Positions 1-11,699 of a DNA stretch of 64,000 nt are shown piece after piece (positions within the stretch are counted from its first letter, which is position 1; each line of letters opens with the position of its first letter). The translations under genes were made by a program, and so were the position numbers. The stretch is from Limnoperna fortunei (Eukaryota; Mollusca; Bivalvia; Mytilida; Modiolidae), in contig OX104123.1 in NCBI GenBank assembly GCA_944474755.1, forward strand, positions 64,721,898 to 64,785,897. Direction: 5' to 3'. The notes below the pieces were generated by a model that was given only the letters and a program-made list of their open reading frames with translations, was not told the origin of the DNA and did no database searches.

Positions 1-20
1 TTAGTTTCTGATAAAAATGA

Positions 21-89
21 GAGTGATCTCTCAACCACCAGGATCCCGTGATGGTAGAGGAAGGGATCCTGGTGGTTGAGAGATCACTC
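21..89. repeat. 27-bp perfect inverted repeat at the LINE 5' end
   Basis: Bases 21-47 and 63-89 are exact reverse complements (27 bp) around a 15-base spacer. The right arm is the normal sense 5' UTR of this LINE family, as seen near 63340-63370 and 61610-61630. The left arm is therefore an inverted duplication of it. This could be a foldback made during insertion. Confidence 0.9.
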
Positions 90-527
90 ACTGCTGCATC
101 CATTAGTGCGGGTCAGCGGGTTTCGATTTTCAATACACCACTTTGGCCCTAACTTCAACTAGACGGGAGGACGGATGGACCCGGTTCGGTCAATCGGCTG
201 GTCATGCCGAGCCCTTAACAAGCTTGTCGTCATTCTTCTTGTCACTTGATTTTATCTTGTGTATCTTACTACAAAAGTTGTTCAGTAACAGGCTGTTAAG
301 ATGGTGGTGGCTCATGGGTCAATCAAGTAGACAGAGTTTCGAACGATTGTATCGCCAAGTAACGCCGGGCACGAGGCATGCGTTCATTGAGAAATTCGTC
401 TGTTTGAGTATACCACCCTTGGAACACCTGATGCTTTCTGCTGGAGATCCGCAGACTCTAGGCATCGCCCATGTTGGCACTCCGTGGCGGGTGGGTGACA
501 AGGGTGGTGAACCGCAATTTTCTAATC

Positions 528-1202
528 ATGGCTTCCGAAACACCCCCTTTAACACAAAAAGGTCCAAAAAAAAGAAAAAAATATTTTCCTCTCGAAGATT
601 TGGTTGTAGAAGAAAGTTTGCCTAAATTTATTGTATTATCTAGTAAAGACCCAACTAAACCTTTGGCAAAAGTATCTCCATTCATCATTGAAAAATCTAT
701 CAAGGGTTGTGCAGGAGACGTTAAAAACGTCACCAAATTGAAGTCCGGTTCCCTGCTAATAGAATGCAGTAGAAAACACCAATCCCTGAATTTACTCAAA
801 CTTTCCAAAATTGTAGATTTAGGGATAACTAGCTCACCCCACAGAACGTTAAATTCGAGTCAACGGATTATTCGCTATCGAGGTGAAGATCTCTCGGAAT
901 TATCAGATGATGAAATCTGTTTAGAACTAGAGCCTCAGGGTGTAACAAAAGTGAAAAGATTTATTGCTAACATACAGGGTGTTCAGGTAAAACTGAACAC
1001 CTTTCTGTTGAATTTCAATTCACCCACTGTCCCCGAGTCAATCAAGATTGGTCTCTACAAAATTAAAGTCAGCGCATACATATCCAACCCAGTGCGCTGC
1101 TTTAAGTGTCAAAAGTTTGGTCATGGAAAGGGACAGTGCAGAGGTCACCTGGTTTGTTTTAAATGTGCAGAAGAAGGACATGAGGGCTTTACCTGCACTT
1201 AA
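528..1202 (+). pseudogene. LINE ORF1 (nucleic-acid-binding, CCHC knuckles), copy A
   Basis: Starts at ATG 528, the same start context (catcATGGCTTC) as the other copies. The 224 codons contain a Lys/Arg-rich start (KKRKK), the conserved GCAGDVKNVTK block, and two zinc knuckles of the form C-x2-C-x4-H-x4-C (CFKCQKFGHGKGQC, CFKCAEEGHEGFTC). The third knuckle is lost: a TAA replaces a Lys codon at 1200-1202, and about 14 bases that encode the start of knuckle three in other copies are missing. Family knowledge: such ORF1 proteins coat the LINE RNA. A Ser-rich tail continues to about 1680 in broken frames. Confidence 0.8.
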
Positions 1203-1510
1203 ACTCCAAAGTGTGCCCACATGTCCTCATCCAAGGATTGTCAACACTTTAAAAAAGAAAAAGAAATACAAAAATTAAAAACTTAAAAGACCATCTCATA
1301 CCCTGAGGCTCGTCGTCTGTATAATACCATGAATAATCCCTCGTCTCCTGCATCAACGTCATTCGCCAGTGTGGCCAAACGCGTTCTCACTTCAGTTGAA
1401 ACGCAGAAATCATCACCTGGCCTATTGACAAACAGGAACCTTCAAAATTACCTGTTACAATAACAGACAAAATCATTAAATCTTCACGAAAATCTTCATA
1501 TTCTCAAAAT

Positions 1511-1591
1511 GCTACGTCTTCAGCACCCTCCCAAACTGCTACGTCTTCAGCACCCTCTCAATCTGCTACGTCTTCAGCACCATCTCAATCC
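1511..1591 (+). repeat. Three 27-bp tandem units in the ORF1 Ser-rich tail
   Basis: Units begin at 1511, 1538 and 1565 with GCTACGTCTTCAGCACC and encode the repeated peptide ATSSAPSQ. The minus-strand copy D has only about two diverged units here, so unit number differs between copies. Confidence 0.85.
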
Positions 1592-1886
1592 TCAACCAAA
1601 TCTTCAAGCAGCCCCAAAAAAAATTCAAAAAATACCAACTCCAATTTAAATTCTTCTAACTCAAATAAAACCTGAAATCAAAAAGGAGATCGAACTCCAA
1701 AACTGCTGCGGGATCCCATCAAGGTCCACAACAGGTTTGGAAGTCTAGATAATCTAGTCACTACTATCTGGGGCGATCCCATGGATACATTACCCCCAGA
1801 TACTGGATCTAAAGGGCAGATCCCCCAGCAGAAACCGGCGAAATAGCCCCCAAAAAACTCAACTATTCCCCTATTCGCAGACCATA

Positions 1887-4800
1887 ATGGGTACAATAAT
1901 ACAATGGAATTGTCGAGGTCTTAAGATTAATTTTCTTGAGATTACATTATTAGTTCAAGCTTTTCTTCCTGTTGCATTTTGCCTGCAAGAATCCAACCTA
2001 AAACGAAGTGATAACATATCTTTAAAAAATTACTCTAAATACAGCACATATGTAGACGAGAATGATAGAGCTGCTGGCGGCTCTACCATTCTTGTAAAAG
2101 ATCAAGTTCTACATAGCCCTGTAGACCTCCACACTGATTTTCAGGCGATTGCTGTTAGAATATCTTTAGACAAAACAATTACTTTATGCTCTCTGTATAT
2201 CCCTCCGAATTCTTCATTAAATTTAAATCAGTTGAAACATCTTACTGATCAGCTTCCGGCCCCTTATATATTACTTGGGGACTTCAACGGACACAACCCT
2301 TTATGGGGCAGTAACACAATAAACGATAAAGGTAAAATTATCGAAGGCTTAATGAATCAGGAGGATCTGTGTATTTTTAATGATGGAACCAATACTTATT
2401 TACATCCTGGGAATGGATCATATTCGGCTATTGTTCTTACAATAGCAGATCTTTCTCTGTTGCCCGATTTCTCATGGAAAGTCCATGTCGATCTCTATGG
2501 CAGTGATCACTTTCCCATTATATTTGAAGTTTTGCACTCTTCCATCACAGAACGAGTCTCTTGGTATAAATTTAACAAAGCCAATTTGTCTCTATTTGAA
2601 CAACTCTGTGTAGAGCGACTTAACTTGGATACTTCGACGGTATTAATGATCCAATTTTAAAATTCAATGAAACACTTATTTCAATTGCTGATGAAACAAT
2701 TCCTAAGACCTCCTCGATAAGTCCAAAACATCCTAGTACGCCATGGTTCGATGACAGCAGTGAGGACGCCATTAAGACCGTAAAACCGAGCGACGCTTTA
2801 ATAAGCACCCAACTCAAAATAACCCCAACCATTTCCGAATTTTTCGAGCGAACAAAGACGACGCACCTCCTGGTGTAACTTTGTTTCTAAACTAAATAAC
2901 CATACGCCTATGAATAAAATTTGGAACATGATTCATAAAATTAAAGGTAAAAAACAGTAAAGCTAATGTCCATCATTTAAAGGATGGACAAGACTTGTTA
3001 ACATCAGTCAGATATATCTAACAGATTGGCCAAAACATTTACAAAACACTTTCGCTGAAAATTATCATCCCGATTTGCTGCGTATCAAAGCTCAAAAAGA
3101 AAATATCGAAACTTAATTTCCTGTCCAAAAATCTGGAAGATTACAATACACCTTTTTCTTTGGAAGAGCTAAAAACTTCTTTGAACAAATCTTACGACAC
3201 AGCATGTGGTCTAGATGACATCCATTATCAACTTCTCAAACATATGCCACTATCTTCTCTCCAATGCCTTCTGAATCTTCTTAACAACATTTTGGAAACG
3301 GGTGACTTACCATCTATATGGAAAATGGCCACTGTTGTGCCTATTCCAAAGCCAGGAAAAGATCACTCGGAAGCGTCCAACTATCGGCCTATAGCACTCA
3401 CAAGCTGTCTTTGGAAAACCATGGAAAGAATGATCAATGATCGCCTTGTCTGGTTTTTAGAATCTAACACCCTAATCTAAAATATCCAATGTGGATTCAG
3501 ACAAGGGCGAAGTACACTAGATCATCTTGTACGTTTCGAAACGTATATTCAAAAGCTTTTGCAAAAATGAACATGTTGTTTCTATCTTTTTCGATTTAGA
3601 GAAAGCATATGACACAACATGGACATATGGTATATTAAAAGATCTCTTTGATATGGGGGTTGAAAGGTAGACTTCCTACCTTTATTTCAAACTTTTTATC
3701 TGACAGAGAATTTAAAGTTAGGGTAAATTCCACTTTATCTGAACCTTTTGAACAGGAAATGAGTGTTCCCCGAGGAAGCATCCTTTCTGTCACTTTATTA
3801 AGTATCAAAATTAATAGCCTTGCTCAAGTTTTAAAAGATAATATTGATGGTTCTCTATATGTTGACGACTTCCGCATATGTTTCCGAGGAAAACATATGA
3901 ATAATATTGAACGTCAACTGCAGTTATGTTTAAATAGAATAGAGAAAAGGGCAATGGAGAATGGTTTTAAATTCTCCACTGGAAAAACCGTTGGGATTCA
4001 TTATTGTAATAAACGAAAGATGCATCCTGACTCCGAATTAAAATTACATAATAATCCTATCAAAATTGTAAAAGAAACTACTTTTCTTGGTCTGATATTT
4101 GATTCAAGGCTAACCTTTCTATCCCATATCAAAATGTTAAAAAAATAAATGCCTTAAAGCATTATTTTAAAAGTCGTATTCAGCACCGACTGGGGTATTG
4201 AGTGCGATGTTTTACTGAATCTTTACAGATCGCTGGTTCGATCGAAATTAGATTACGGTTGCTTTATTTATGGTTCTGCTCGCAAGTCATATGTCAAAGT
4301 CCTTGATACTATACACCATCAGGGATTGCGACTATGTCTTGGAGCTTTTTAGAACCACACCTGTAAATAGTTTGTATGCAGTAGTAGCAAACGAGCCTTC
4401 TTTGTATCAAAGAAGAATTAAGGTCGCTTTGCAATATGCAACCAAATTGAAGGCTTATCCTGGCAACCCGGCCCACGACTGTGTTTTCAAACCTCTTTGC
4501 TGCTTTTGAAATTCTACATAACCCACCATGATTTAATCCAAAACCGGTATTTGTTTTTGGTCTTAGAAACCATAAAAAGTCTAACACAAACCCTTTAACT
4601 ATTCAAGAACACTTTGCAGAAATAAAATCTCACTAACCTGACCATTCTGTAATTTATACAGATGGATCGAGGGCCGGCGACAAGGTTGCATCGGCCGCTG
4701 TCTTTGGAGAGCGTGTTGAAACTCGCCGTCTTCCTTTCGTTTCTTCTATATTTAGTGCAGAAGCGCAAGCTATCCTTTTTGCACTAATAAATATTGCTTC

Positions 4801-5432
4801 GTCAGATGAGAGTAAATTTATTATCTGCTCCGATTCATTTTCATGTCTTCAGGCAATTGAAAATTCTAAAATTAAAAATCCATTTATTTTTAAAATAATT
4901 CAAATTTATAAATCTCTGACAACTTTAGGTAAAGAGGTTGTGTACTTCTGGTTTCCATGTCATGTTGGAATCCATGGAAACACAGTCGTCAACAGGGAAG
5001 CTAAGAATGTCTTAAATAATGATATCATTAATTTTAAAATACCTTTTACTGATTTTAAATCTTTTATTTTAAAATATATTTTAATACATGACAGAGTGGT
5101 TGGGATCTAGAAGTCCATAATAAACTTCATGAGATCAAACCACTTCTGCATGCAAATATTTTTAAATCATATGGAGACCAAGTAGTTTTAACTAGGTGTC
5201 GTCTTGGTCATACCAGGACGACACGCAATTATATTTCAATTAGTGAACCACGACCCGAGTGTGTGCCATGCGACAGTATAAAATCAAGCATGTCTTAATG
5301 GACTGTGTTGACGTGGCCCTCATTCGAGAACGTTTTTATACTGTAGATTCTTACTTTAATTTGCTTACAACTGTCGCTGGCGACAAAATTCTACAGTTCT
5401 TAAAAGAAATTAATTTCTATAATAAAATATAA
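1887..5432 (+). pseudogene. LINE ORF2 (endonuclease, RT, RNase H), copy A
   Basis: From ATG 1887 the reading frame gives an AP-type endonuclease: QWNCRGL, LQES, GDFNGHNPLWGS and SDHFPI. The usual SAID motif reads SAIV, so the metal-binding Asp is replaced by Val. The frame then breaks repeatedly. RT blocks follow (NYRPIALTS near 3380, YVDDF near 3860), then RNase H (YTDGS near 4660) and a Cys/His-rich end before a TAA at 5430-5432. At least five frameshifts or stops and a deletion near 4500 make it a pseudogene. In a working copy this protein nicks DNA and copies the LINE RNA at the nick. Confidence 0.8.
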
Positions 5433-5596
5433 TCTTATATCTTAACTATGCTGTTATTTCATATTTTATTATTTTAATCACGTTATTTTTTATGTGTATA
5501 TACCCTCATACTATTGTGTGAGATTACAGTTTTACTATATTTCGACAGGGTTGTTTATGTTTCCTTTCTTATTGTTAAACGTTATCAATTTATAAA

Positions 5597-5849
5597 GGGG
5601 GCCTCGGTGGCCGAGTGGTCAAGGTAGTTCGTCTACTATTGATCACGTGGTCTGTCAACACTGAGATTGCGGGTTCGATTCTCACTGCCGGCAGGGTGTA
5701 CTCGACTCCAATCTTAATTGACAAGGATTGCCAGTTTTCCTACCGCAGGTCGGGGGTTCTCTCCGGGTACTCCGGCTTCCTCCCCCAATAAAAACTGAAA
5801 TAGCTGAAAAATTGCTGAAAGTGGCGTTGAAACACCATTCAAACAAACA
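5597..5849 (+). mobile_element. tRNA-headed SINE inserted in the LINE 3' tail
   Basis: The head has pol III boxes: A box TGGCCGAGTGG and B box GGTTCGATTCT, as in type II (Leu/Ser-like) tRNAs. A conserved central part follows (tcctaccgcaggtcgggggt, ctccggcttcctccccc), then a tail ending in CAAACAAACA. The 13-base target duplication ATCAATTTATAAA is exact at 5584-5596 and 5850-5862 and lies in the LINE tail, so the SINE is younger than the LINE. Other copies: 32458-32718, 46404-46671 (minus), about 47512-47758 (minus), and a 3' fragment at 28170-28296. Confidence 0.9.
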
Positions 5850-5989
5850 ATCAATTTATAAAATTGTTCACGTCCTGAATATAGCTGAAATATTGCTTAC
5901 TGGCCGTTAAACATCAATCAATTAATCAATTCAAAAACTTTACAACAGCCAATGGATCATGAAATTAAAGTCAAAGGTCAGATGACACT

Positions 5990-7516
5990 TCGCCAGCCTG
6001 CAGTAAGAGTCTGCTAACAGAGGCAACACTTGCCGTGTGTTGCGACCCGTGTCGATTACAGGACGGGATTTCAGTAAACTGGGTAAACGGTCCTGATAAC
6101 ATACTGAACCCTTACTTTTTCTAGACGGGAAATCGAGTTTGCTACTCTATTACATTATTTTCCTTCAAACTGTTCCATGAAATGTATTTACCATTTGATT
6201 GACAGCTTCCTTACAGGATTTGCAAAGAAGGCGGTGGCTGAAGGGCAAAGCTTCCTCAGTTTTATAGAGGCGACATGTTTGCCGTGTGTTGCAAGCCGTG
6301 ATGGTGGACGAATGGATCCTGGTGGTTGAGAGATCACTCTCTGCTGCATCCATTATTGCGGGTCAGCGGGTTTCGGTTTTCATTACACCACTTTGGCCCT
6401 GACTTCAACTAGACGGGAGACCGGATGGGTCTGGTTCTGTCAATCGGGTGGTCACGCCGAGCCCTTAACAAGCTTGTCTTCCTTTTTCTTATTACTTGAT
6501 TATGTTTTGTAAATCTTACTAACAAAATTGTTCAGTAACAGGCTGTTAAGAAGGCGGTGGCTCATGGGCCAATCAAGTAGACCGAGTTTTGAACGGTTGT
6601 ATCGCCAGGTAACCCCGGGCACGAGGCATGCGTTCATTGAGAAATTCCTCTGTTTGAGTATACCACCCTTAGAACACCTGATGCTTTCTGCTGGTGATCC
6701 GCAGACACCAAGCATTGCCCATGTTAGCACTCCATGGCGGGTGGGTGACAAGGGTGGTGAACCGCATTCTTTTCATCATGACTTCTAAAATAATGAATAT
6801 AACATGTCCAAAAAAAAAGAAAAAATGACTTACCGCTTGACGAGATTGTTGATGAAGATTTCTGGTCAAGATTCATTGTATTATCCAGTAAAGATCCCAG
6901 TAAACCAATAACTAAAGTCTATCCATTTGTTATTGAAAAAGTGATAAAAGGTTGTGCAGGAGATTCAAGAACGTCACCAAGATGAAATCTGGTGGTCTTC
7001 TCATTGAATGCAACAAAAAACACCAATCCTTGAACTTGCTTAAACTAACAAAAATTATAGATTTAGAAATTTCGGCCTTCCTCCTATAGAACATTAAACT
7101 CAAGTCAAGGAATCATTCATTATCGCCACGATGATCTCGCCGAGCTTACTTACAGAATTACAGCCTCAGGGTATTATACAAAATTAATTATTTATTGCCA
7201 ACAGTTCATGTTAAACTGAACACCTTCCTTCTAACTTTTAACTCTCTAACTGTCCCTCAATCAATCAAATAGGTCTCCAAAATATTAAAGTCAGCACATA
7301 TATTCCTAACGCTGTGCGCTGCTTTAAATGTCAGAAATTTGGACATTGAAAAGGACAGTGTAAAGGAACACTCGTATGTTTTAGGTGTGCAGAGCGAGGG
7401 CATGAGGGCTTTACCTGCACTATAAATACAAAATATGCTAACTGTGGTGAAGCCCACATGTCCTCCTCGATGGACTGTCAGCACTTCAGAAAAGAAAAGG
7501 AAACCCAAAATTAAAA
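5990..7516 (+). mobile_element. I/Nimb-like LINE, copy B (5' UTR and ORF1 only)
   Basis: Starts inside the 5' UTR at CAGCCTGCAGTAAGAG, 58 bases after copy A ends, and has the same orientation. It carries the 5' UTR and a badly decayed ORF1, then stops at about 7516 just before a CR1-like fragment. It is missing all of ORF2. This is the second link in a head-to-tail cluster of one family. Confidence 0.8.
6778..7516 (+). pseudogene. LINE ORF1 relic, copy B
   Basis: ATG at 6778 in the family's start context. Recognisable pieces lie in several frames: the IEKVIKGCAGD block near 6935, the first knuckle near 7318 (Gly codon changed to a stop after FGH) and the second knuckle near 7375. Several small deletions break the frame. 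It is not able to make a full protein. Confidence 0.7.
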
Positions 7517-7599
7517 AACCAATTGATTGAATTGGTTATAAACAGCTGATTTTCTAAGGAATAGATGCGCGCCACTAACAAACAAATTCTTAACTGCCG

Positions 7600-9276
7600 G
7601 CAATAATGTCAGCAATGAGGACGTTCCGATGGACAACTTTTCTGGTGTTTATAATCGCAAGTATTGACACCCTATCCAGCAAAAACGATGCCAGTAGTAA
7701 TCACAAGGTTGCTTTTGCGACATTGAAATGTCAGAATACGATTGATAAGGTTCCTACGAATATTTCAAGTACTTTTTTACTGGCAAATGACATATGTATA
7801 GACCAATTCACTATGCACTTCTACCATGTAAAACAAAGCCGAAATAGACCATTGTCCATACCTATTGCTCTACAATATAGTTACCATCGAATTATTATAT
7901 TGCTGCTTGTACGTGAAGACAAATCATTAAACCCCGGACCGGTTAGAAACCCTTGCGGGTACTGCTACAAGCCGGTTGTTAAGAATCACAGGGCGATCCT
8001 TTGTGAAGCCTGTTTACTATGGTGGCACATAAAGTGTGCTGACATTACCCCGACATTGTATGCAGTAATGAACAATTCTGATGAGGGGTGGATATGCAAA
8101 GAATGTGTCAATTTTGAATTCTCAGAGTCTTTCTTTAATACATCAAGCTCTGTAGACCTCAGTTATAATACTAGTATATCTCACACATCTAATGTCAGTA
8201 ATTATTTACAGTTTCGTGATGAATGCATTGTACCAAATAGCAGCAATCAGTTACAACTTACTGATGATAATGAATAAGACTCAGATACAGCCAAAGACAT
8301 TTTTGACAAACTAACAAACATGAAAAAGAACCCTCCAAAGAGATTTATATGTGCTTTCCTTAACATCAATAGTGCTAGACATAAAATATGTCATATTAAG
8401 GACTTTTGATAAATAAAACGGTAGGATATGCTTTTATTATCAGAAACAAAAATATACCAATCTTTTGTAGATGCACAATTTAAAGTTGACAAATTATATA
8501 CCAATCATATATATTAATCTTTCTCACCACTGCAATTTAAAGAGAGCAAATATCGAAGGTGCCAAAATTTAACATCAGCTGAATGAAACACCAAAAATAA
8601 ACACACCAAAATAAAACACACTGCTTTTGAGAGAAAAACGCCAAAATATCACGACGCCAAAATAACCCGATTTACGTTAGCAGGAGACCGTAAGAAACAT
8701 TATGAATTTGACAAAATTGAATCTATAGGTGTTGAAATTATTATAAATAATAATCTCTGGTATGTACAAACCCCTTCTATAAAGGAGGATATTTTTCTAA
8801 ATGATTTTATAAAAAAATACAGATAAAATTACAAGTTCATATGATAACTTTCTATTTCTCGGAGATTTAAATTTTAACTGTTTAGAGAAAGAAAAGAAGA
8901 AAAAAATTTTGAACATTTTTGATATCTTTGGCATTACAAATTTAGTCAAAGAACCAACATGCTTTCCAAAAGGCTCTGAACCTTGCCTCCTGATGAAATT
9001 CTGACAAATAAACCAAAATGCTGTGCAGACTTTTGTAATTTTGACTGTGGTCTTAGTGATGTACACAATTTAATATCAGTACAACTTAAAACAGAGATAC
9101 CCCCTAGACTTAGCTTAACAAGATCATACAGAAGCTATAAACATTTTGATGATGATCATTTTATTGCTGATCTAGAGTGTGCTGGTATTGATGATAATTA
9201 TAAATGTGACACAAATACAAATGTCAACAAATGTTATGAAAATTTTAATAGTAAATTTATGAACATATCATGTATA
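7600..9276 (+). mobile_element. CR1-type LINE fragment (NPGP motif, PHD finger, endonuclease)
   Basis: An ORF2-like N-terminus (7606-8277) is followed by broken endonuclease pieces: LNINSARHKI near 8358, FLFLGDLNFNC near 8850 and CGLSDVHNLIS near 9047, where families usually have SDHH. The sequence stops being recognisable at about 9276, before any RT. It is a different family from the I-like LINE next to it. It looks like an old insertion truncated at its 3' side. Confidence 0.7.
7606..8277 (+). pseudogene. N-terminal part of CR1-like ORF2 with a 2A-like motif and PHD finger
   Basis: This 223-codon open frame has a hydrophobic N-terminus (residues 8-22), then another hydrophobic stretch (IIILLLV, 96-102) directly before DKSLNPGP (105-112). 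That is a 2A-like ribosome-skipping motif with Ser where the consensus has Glu. A complete C4HC3 PHD finger follows (about 117-167: CGYC, CEAC, WWHIKC, CKEC). The frame ends at TAA 8275-8277, and the endonuclease continues in broken frames. The order NPGP motif, PHD finger, endonuclease fits CR1-group LINEs. Whether the first ATG is the true start is not certain. Confidence 0.65.
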
Positions 9277-10929
9277 TAGTAGTAAAAGTAGCATGCACCA
9301 AATATTTTTTTTCCCGACCAATAAATAATTTGACATAAAATAACAATGGCCTAAACAAGAGCATACATTTCTGATGATCACTGCATAGGAAGGTTGATGA
9401 TATGCAGGTGGCTGTCATCATTCAGAAAAGTTCTGACAATTTGTAGATCAGCATATCATTTCTTATGACATGTTAGCAGGCAATATTTCAGCCTTACTCA
9501 GAATCAATGCAATTTGTCTCAACATTGTTGTTAAATGCCGATAAACATAGCAATAACTTATAAATGACAGGGAATAAAGTCTCATTGAGCTATAAAAACT
9601 GTATGTTGAATCCGTGTCACTTAATTGTTGAGTATTCATTTAGGATATTCATCTTCCATGTTGTTAGTATTGATTTGTTCTTGTAGAGAAAGGAGAAACC
9701 AGACCTATACCTTCATTTAGGTTATATGTTTCTTAATTTTTTTTTAAGTTTACATATTGTTCTACAAAATTGCAGGTGTCCTTTTCATCGCTCAATTTTT
9801 CAAGTGATCATATTGTGGCGCTTCAGGATAACCAACTAACCATTTTACCGGTAATTATTATATAGGTTTCCTCGCTAATTTTTAGTTATCGCTATTTGGT
9901 CAATTTTCCTTTCATAGTGCAAGCTTAGAAAATCCCCTATCACTCTCCTACCTTGATATCAGTTTGTAAGGACAACACGACTTCTCAATACTAAAATACA
10001 GCAATTAACCCATTACAGTGTGTTTTATTTCCTCGATCTCATTATTGACGCCAGCGGCTTAATGGATAATTTCGATCTCGGAAATAAAACTAAGATAAAC
10101 CCATGTTAATTTCAAATACATATTTATAAATATATATATTGTAATACGGATAAATATATCAAATCTTCAGTGATATCAAATAAAGGTAGCTTTACAAGAA
10201 ATAATTGTTGTGACATTGTGGCGGGAGAAAGAGAACAAGGATGCAAAGATAAAGCAGAGTATTCAGAAAACAAGAAGTCAAGACTAACAAAACAAAACAG
10301 TCACACAACACAAAAACCTAAGGGCCAAAGTCAAAGGTATCAAAAGCAAAATGTCCAATATTCGATATTTTTGGCACTCGGAACAGTCGATAATTCGTAG
10401 ATAAACTGCTTGCTGCTGGTAAATAGATTGCTTTTCACCCAAAATCTTTTTTCTGTTTTCTGCCTAAATTATTTCTTCAGATTACCTCTTTCAAAGTATA
10501 AGAATCATGTGTAATCTGTGTTATTTGAAACACGTAGCGAAAACCCTTACGATCTGCAAACGGTTGCTGCAAAATGAATTTAAATGCAAAACGTATCGAC
10601 GTTAAGCATTATATACACCTGTTTATGTTTTATATTACCGATTCGTCAAAAGCTGCATGACAAAGTCCTCTAAAAGTTTACATCGGATCTAAAGATGCAT
10701 CTTCCATTCTGTATAAAGGCATCATGTATGTAGCACTCTTGATATTCCTTATAAAGTTTTCAGGGCTCCAAATGAAAAAGGACAAGGAAAACGCTCAACA
10801 TAAGCGATTGCCGTCGCCATATACTGCCCGAGGTGACATATTTTGGACAATTGCTTAGAAAGGACCACTGATATTGTTATTGGTGTAATATCAGTATGGG
10901 TTGGAATGACGTAAGTTGCTTCCTAATTT
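9277..10929. other. Stretch with no recognised gene
   Basis: AT-rich sequence with short open frames that show no family motif. The only structure noted is an inverted repeat at 10022-10090: 11-bp perfect arms (GTTTTATTTCC and its complement) with further partial pairing inside. Confidence 0.5.
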
Positions 10930-11334
10930 GACCATACTGGGAGGGTTCCTAGTGCTCGACCCACAGAGCAGCCCAGCGCGTCCCCGGGTGGCAGATAGTG
11001 GAGACCCTCTCTTTCGAGGGGGGGGGGTTGTCTGGTCATAATACGGAAAGCCTGACCGCGGACCGTAGTGGAGATTGCCACACTCCTTGCACGATCAAGA
11101 CCCCTTTTGTAGATTTCGAAAAAGAGTAGGCTCATTGTAGCCGCTACAAAAGGCTAAATTCTCCGCCCCTACCCCAAACTCCATACTTTTCCAGTGGCAG
11201 TCAAAATTGTATTCCCTGTGACCCATCCCACACCCATTTTCCGTTGATTTATAGTTTGTTAACTTGTTACCGTCCTGAATATAGCTGAAATACTGCTCGC
11301 TGGACGTAAAGCAGACATCCAATCAATCAAAATC
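10930..11334 (+). repeat. Dispersed repeat R (LINE-tailed SINE-like family), full copy 1
   Basis: Nearly the same sequence, from the same left end (GACCATACTGGGAGGGTT), is found at 30626-31062. The right end (cgtcctgaatatagctgaa ... ctggacgt ... CAATCAATCAA) matches the 3' tail of the I-like LINE at 38579-38640 (minus) and 5863-5932. About 400 bp long with no coding capacity. It could be a SINE that borrows the LINE tail, or a deleted LINE derivative. Partial copies lie near 32125-32355, 44727-44835, 46905-47175, 47800-47905 and 60230-60362. Confidence 0.7.
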
Positions 11335-11699
11335 CTAATTTAATGTGCAGTTTTTAAAAATTTAGGAGACTGTTGCACACTGTAATTAAGTGTGAGCGTA
11401 TCAGAAGAAACCTTCCCTGGCTTTGGCGTCTGAATTTGACTGTAAAATGTGTTCCACCGCACTATTGTGTTTTATTTGGTTTGGTCCGCTTGAAATGGTT
11501 TTCTGTAAAAACTCTAGTTTTCTCTTTTTTTGTGTACTTTGATTTTTGATCGAAAAACATGAATATCCTCAAAAGGCATTGTAGGTTTTCTTTTTATACT
11601 TACCAATAAGTTTTCTAAATATTCTGATTTAACTCTAAATCTGTCTGAATGCTTTCTTCTTTTTAAGACCTGCCTGGCTTGATAATTTGATTTTGAGGG

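Larger units (their letters stand above)
21..5932 (+). mobile_element. I/Nimb-like LINE, copy A (decayed, 5' end inverted)
   Basis: A non-LTR retrotransposon read left to right: 5' UTR (about 48-527), ORF1 with CCHC knuckles, ORF2 with endonuclease, RT and RNase H, then a 3' tail ending in repeats of TCAA near 5932. It aligns by eye with the full-length minus-strand copy at 38579-44714. RNase H downstream of the RT, together with an ORF1 with three knuckles, points to the I group (I/Nimb); the clade name is inference. The copy is dead, with many stops and frameshifts. Bases 21-47 are an antisense piece of the same 5' UTR, so the 5' end folds back. A SINE (5597-5849) sits in the 3' tail. Confidence 0.85.

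Noticed and set aside
143..625. 160-codon open frame in the LINE 5' UTR
   Set aside because: It lies over the 5' UTR and start of ORF1, shows no family motif, and its frame is not kept in the other copies.
5600..5690. A tRNA gene at the start of the SINE (also at 32460, 46670)
   Set aside because: The A and B boxes are present, but the acceptor stem does not close, the sequence runs on into the SINE body and is flanked by target duplications.
7517..7540. Small palindrome AACCAATT...AATTGGTT between LINE copy B and the CR1-like fragment
   Set aside because: Arms of only 8 bases in AT-rich sequence; too short to mark a transposon end.
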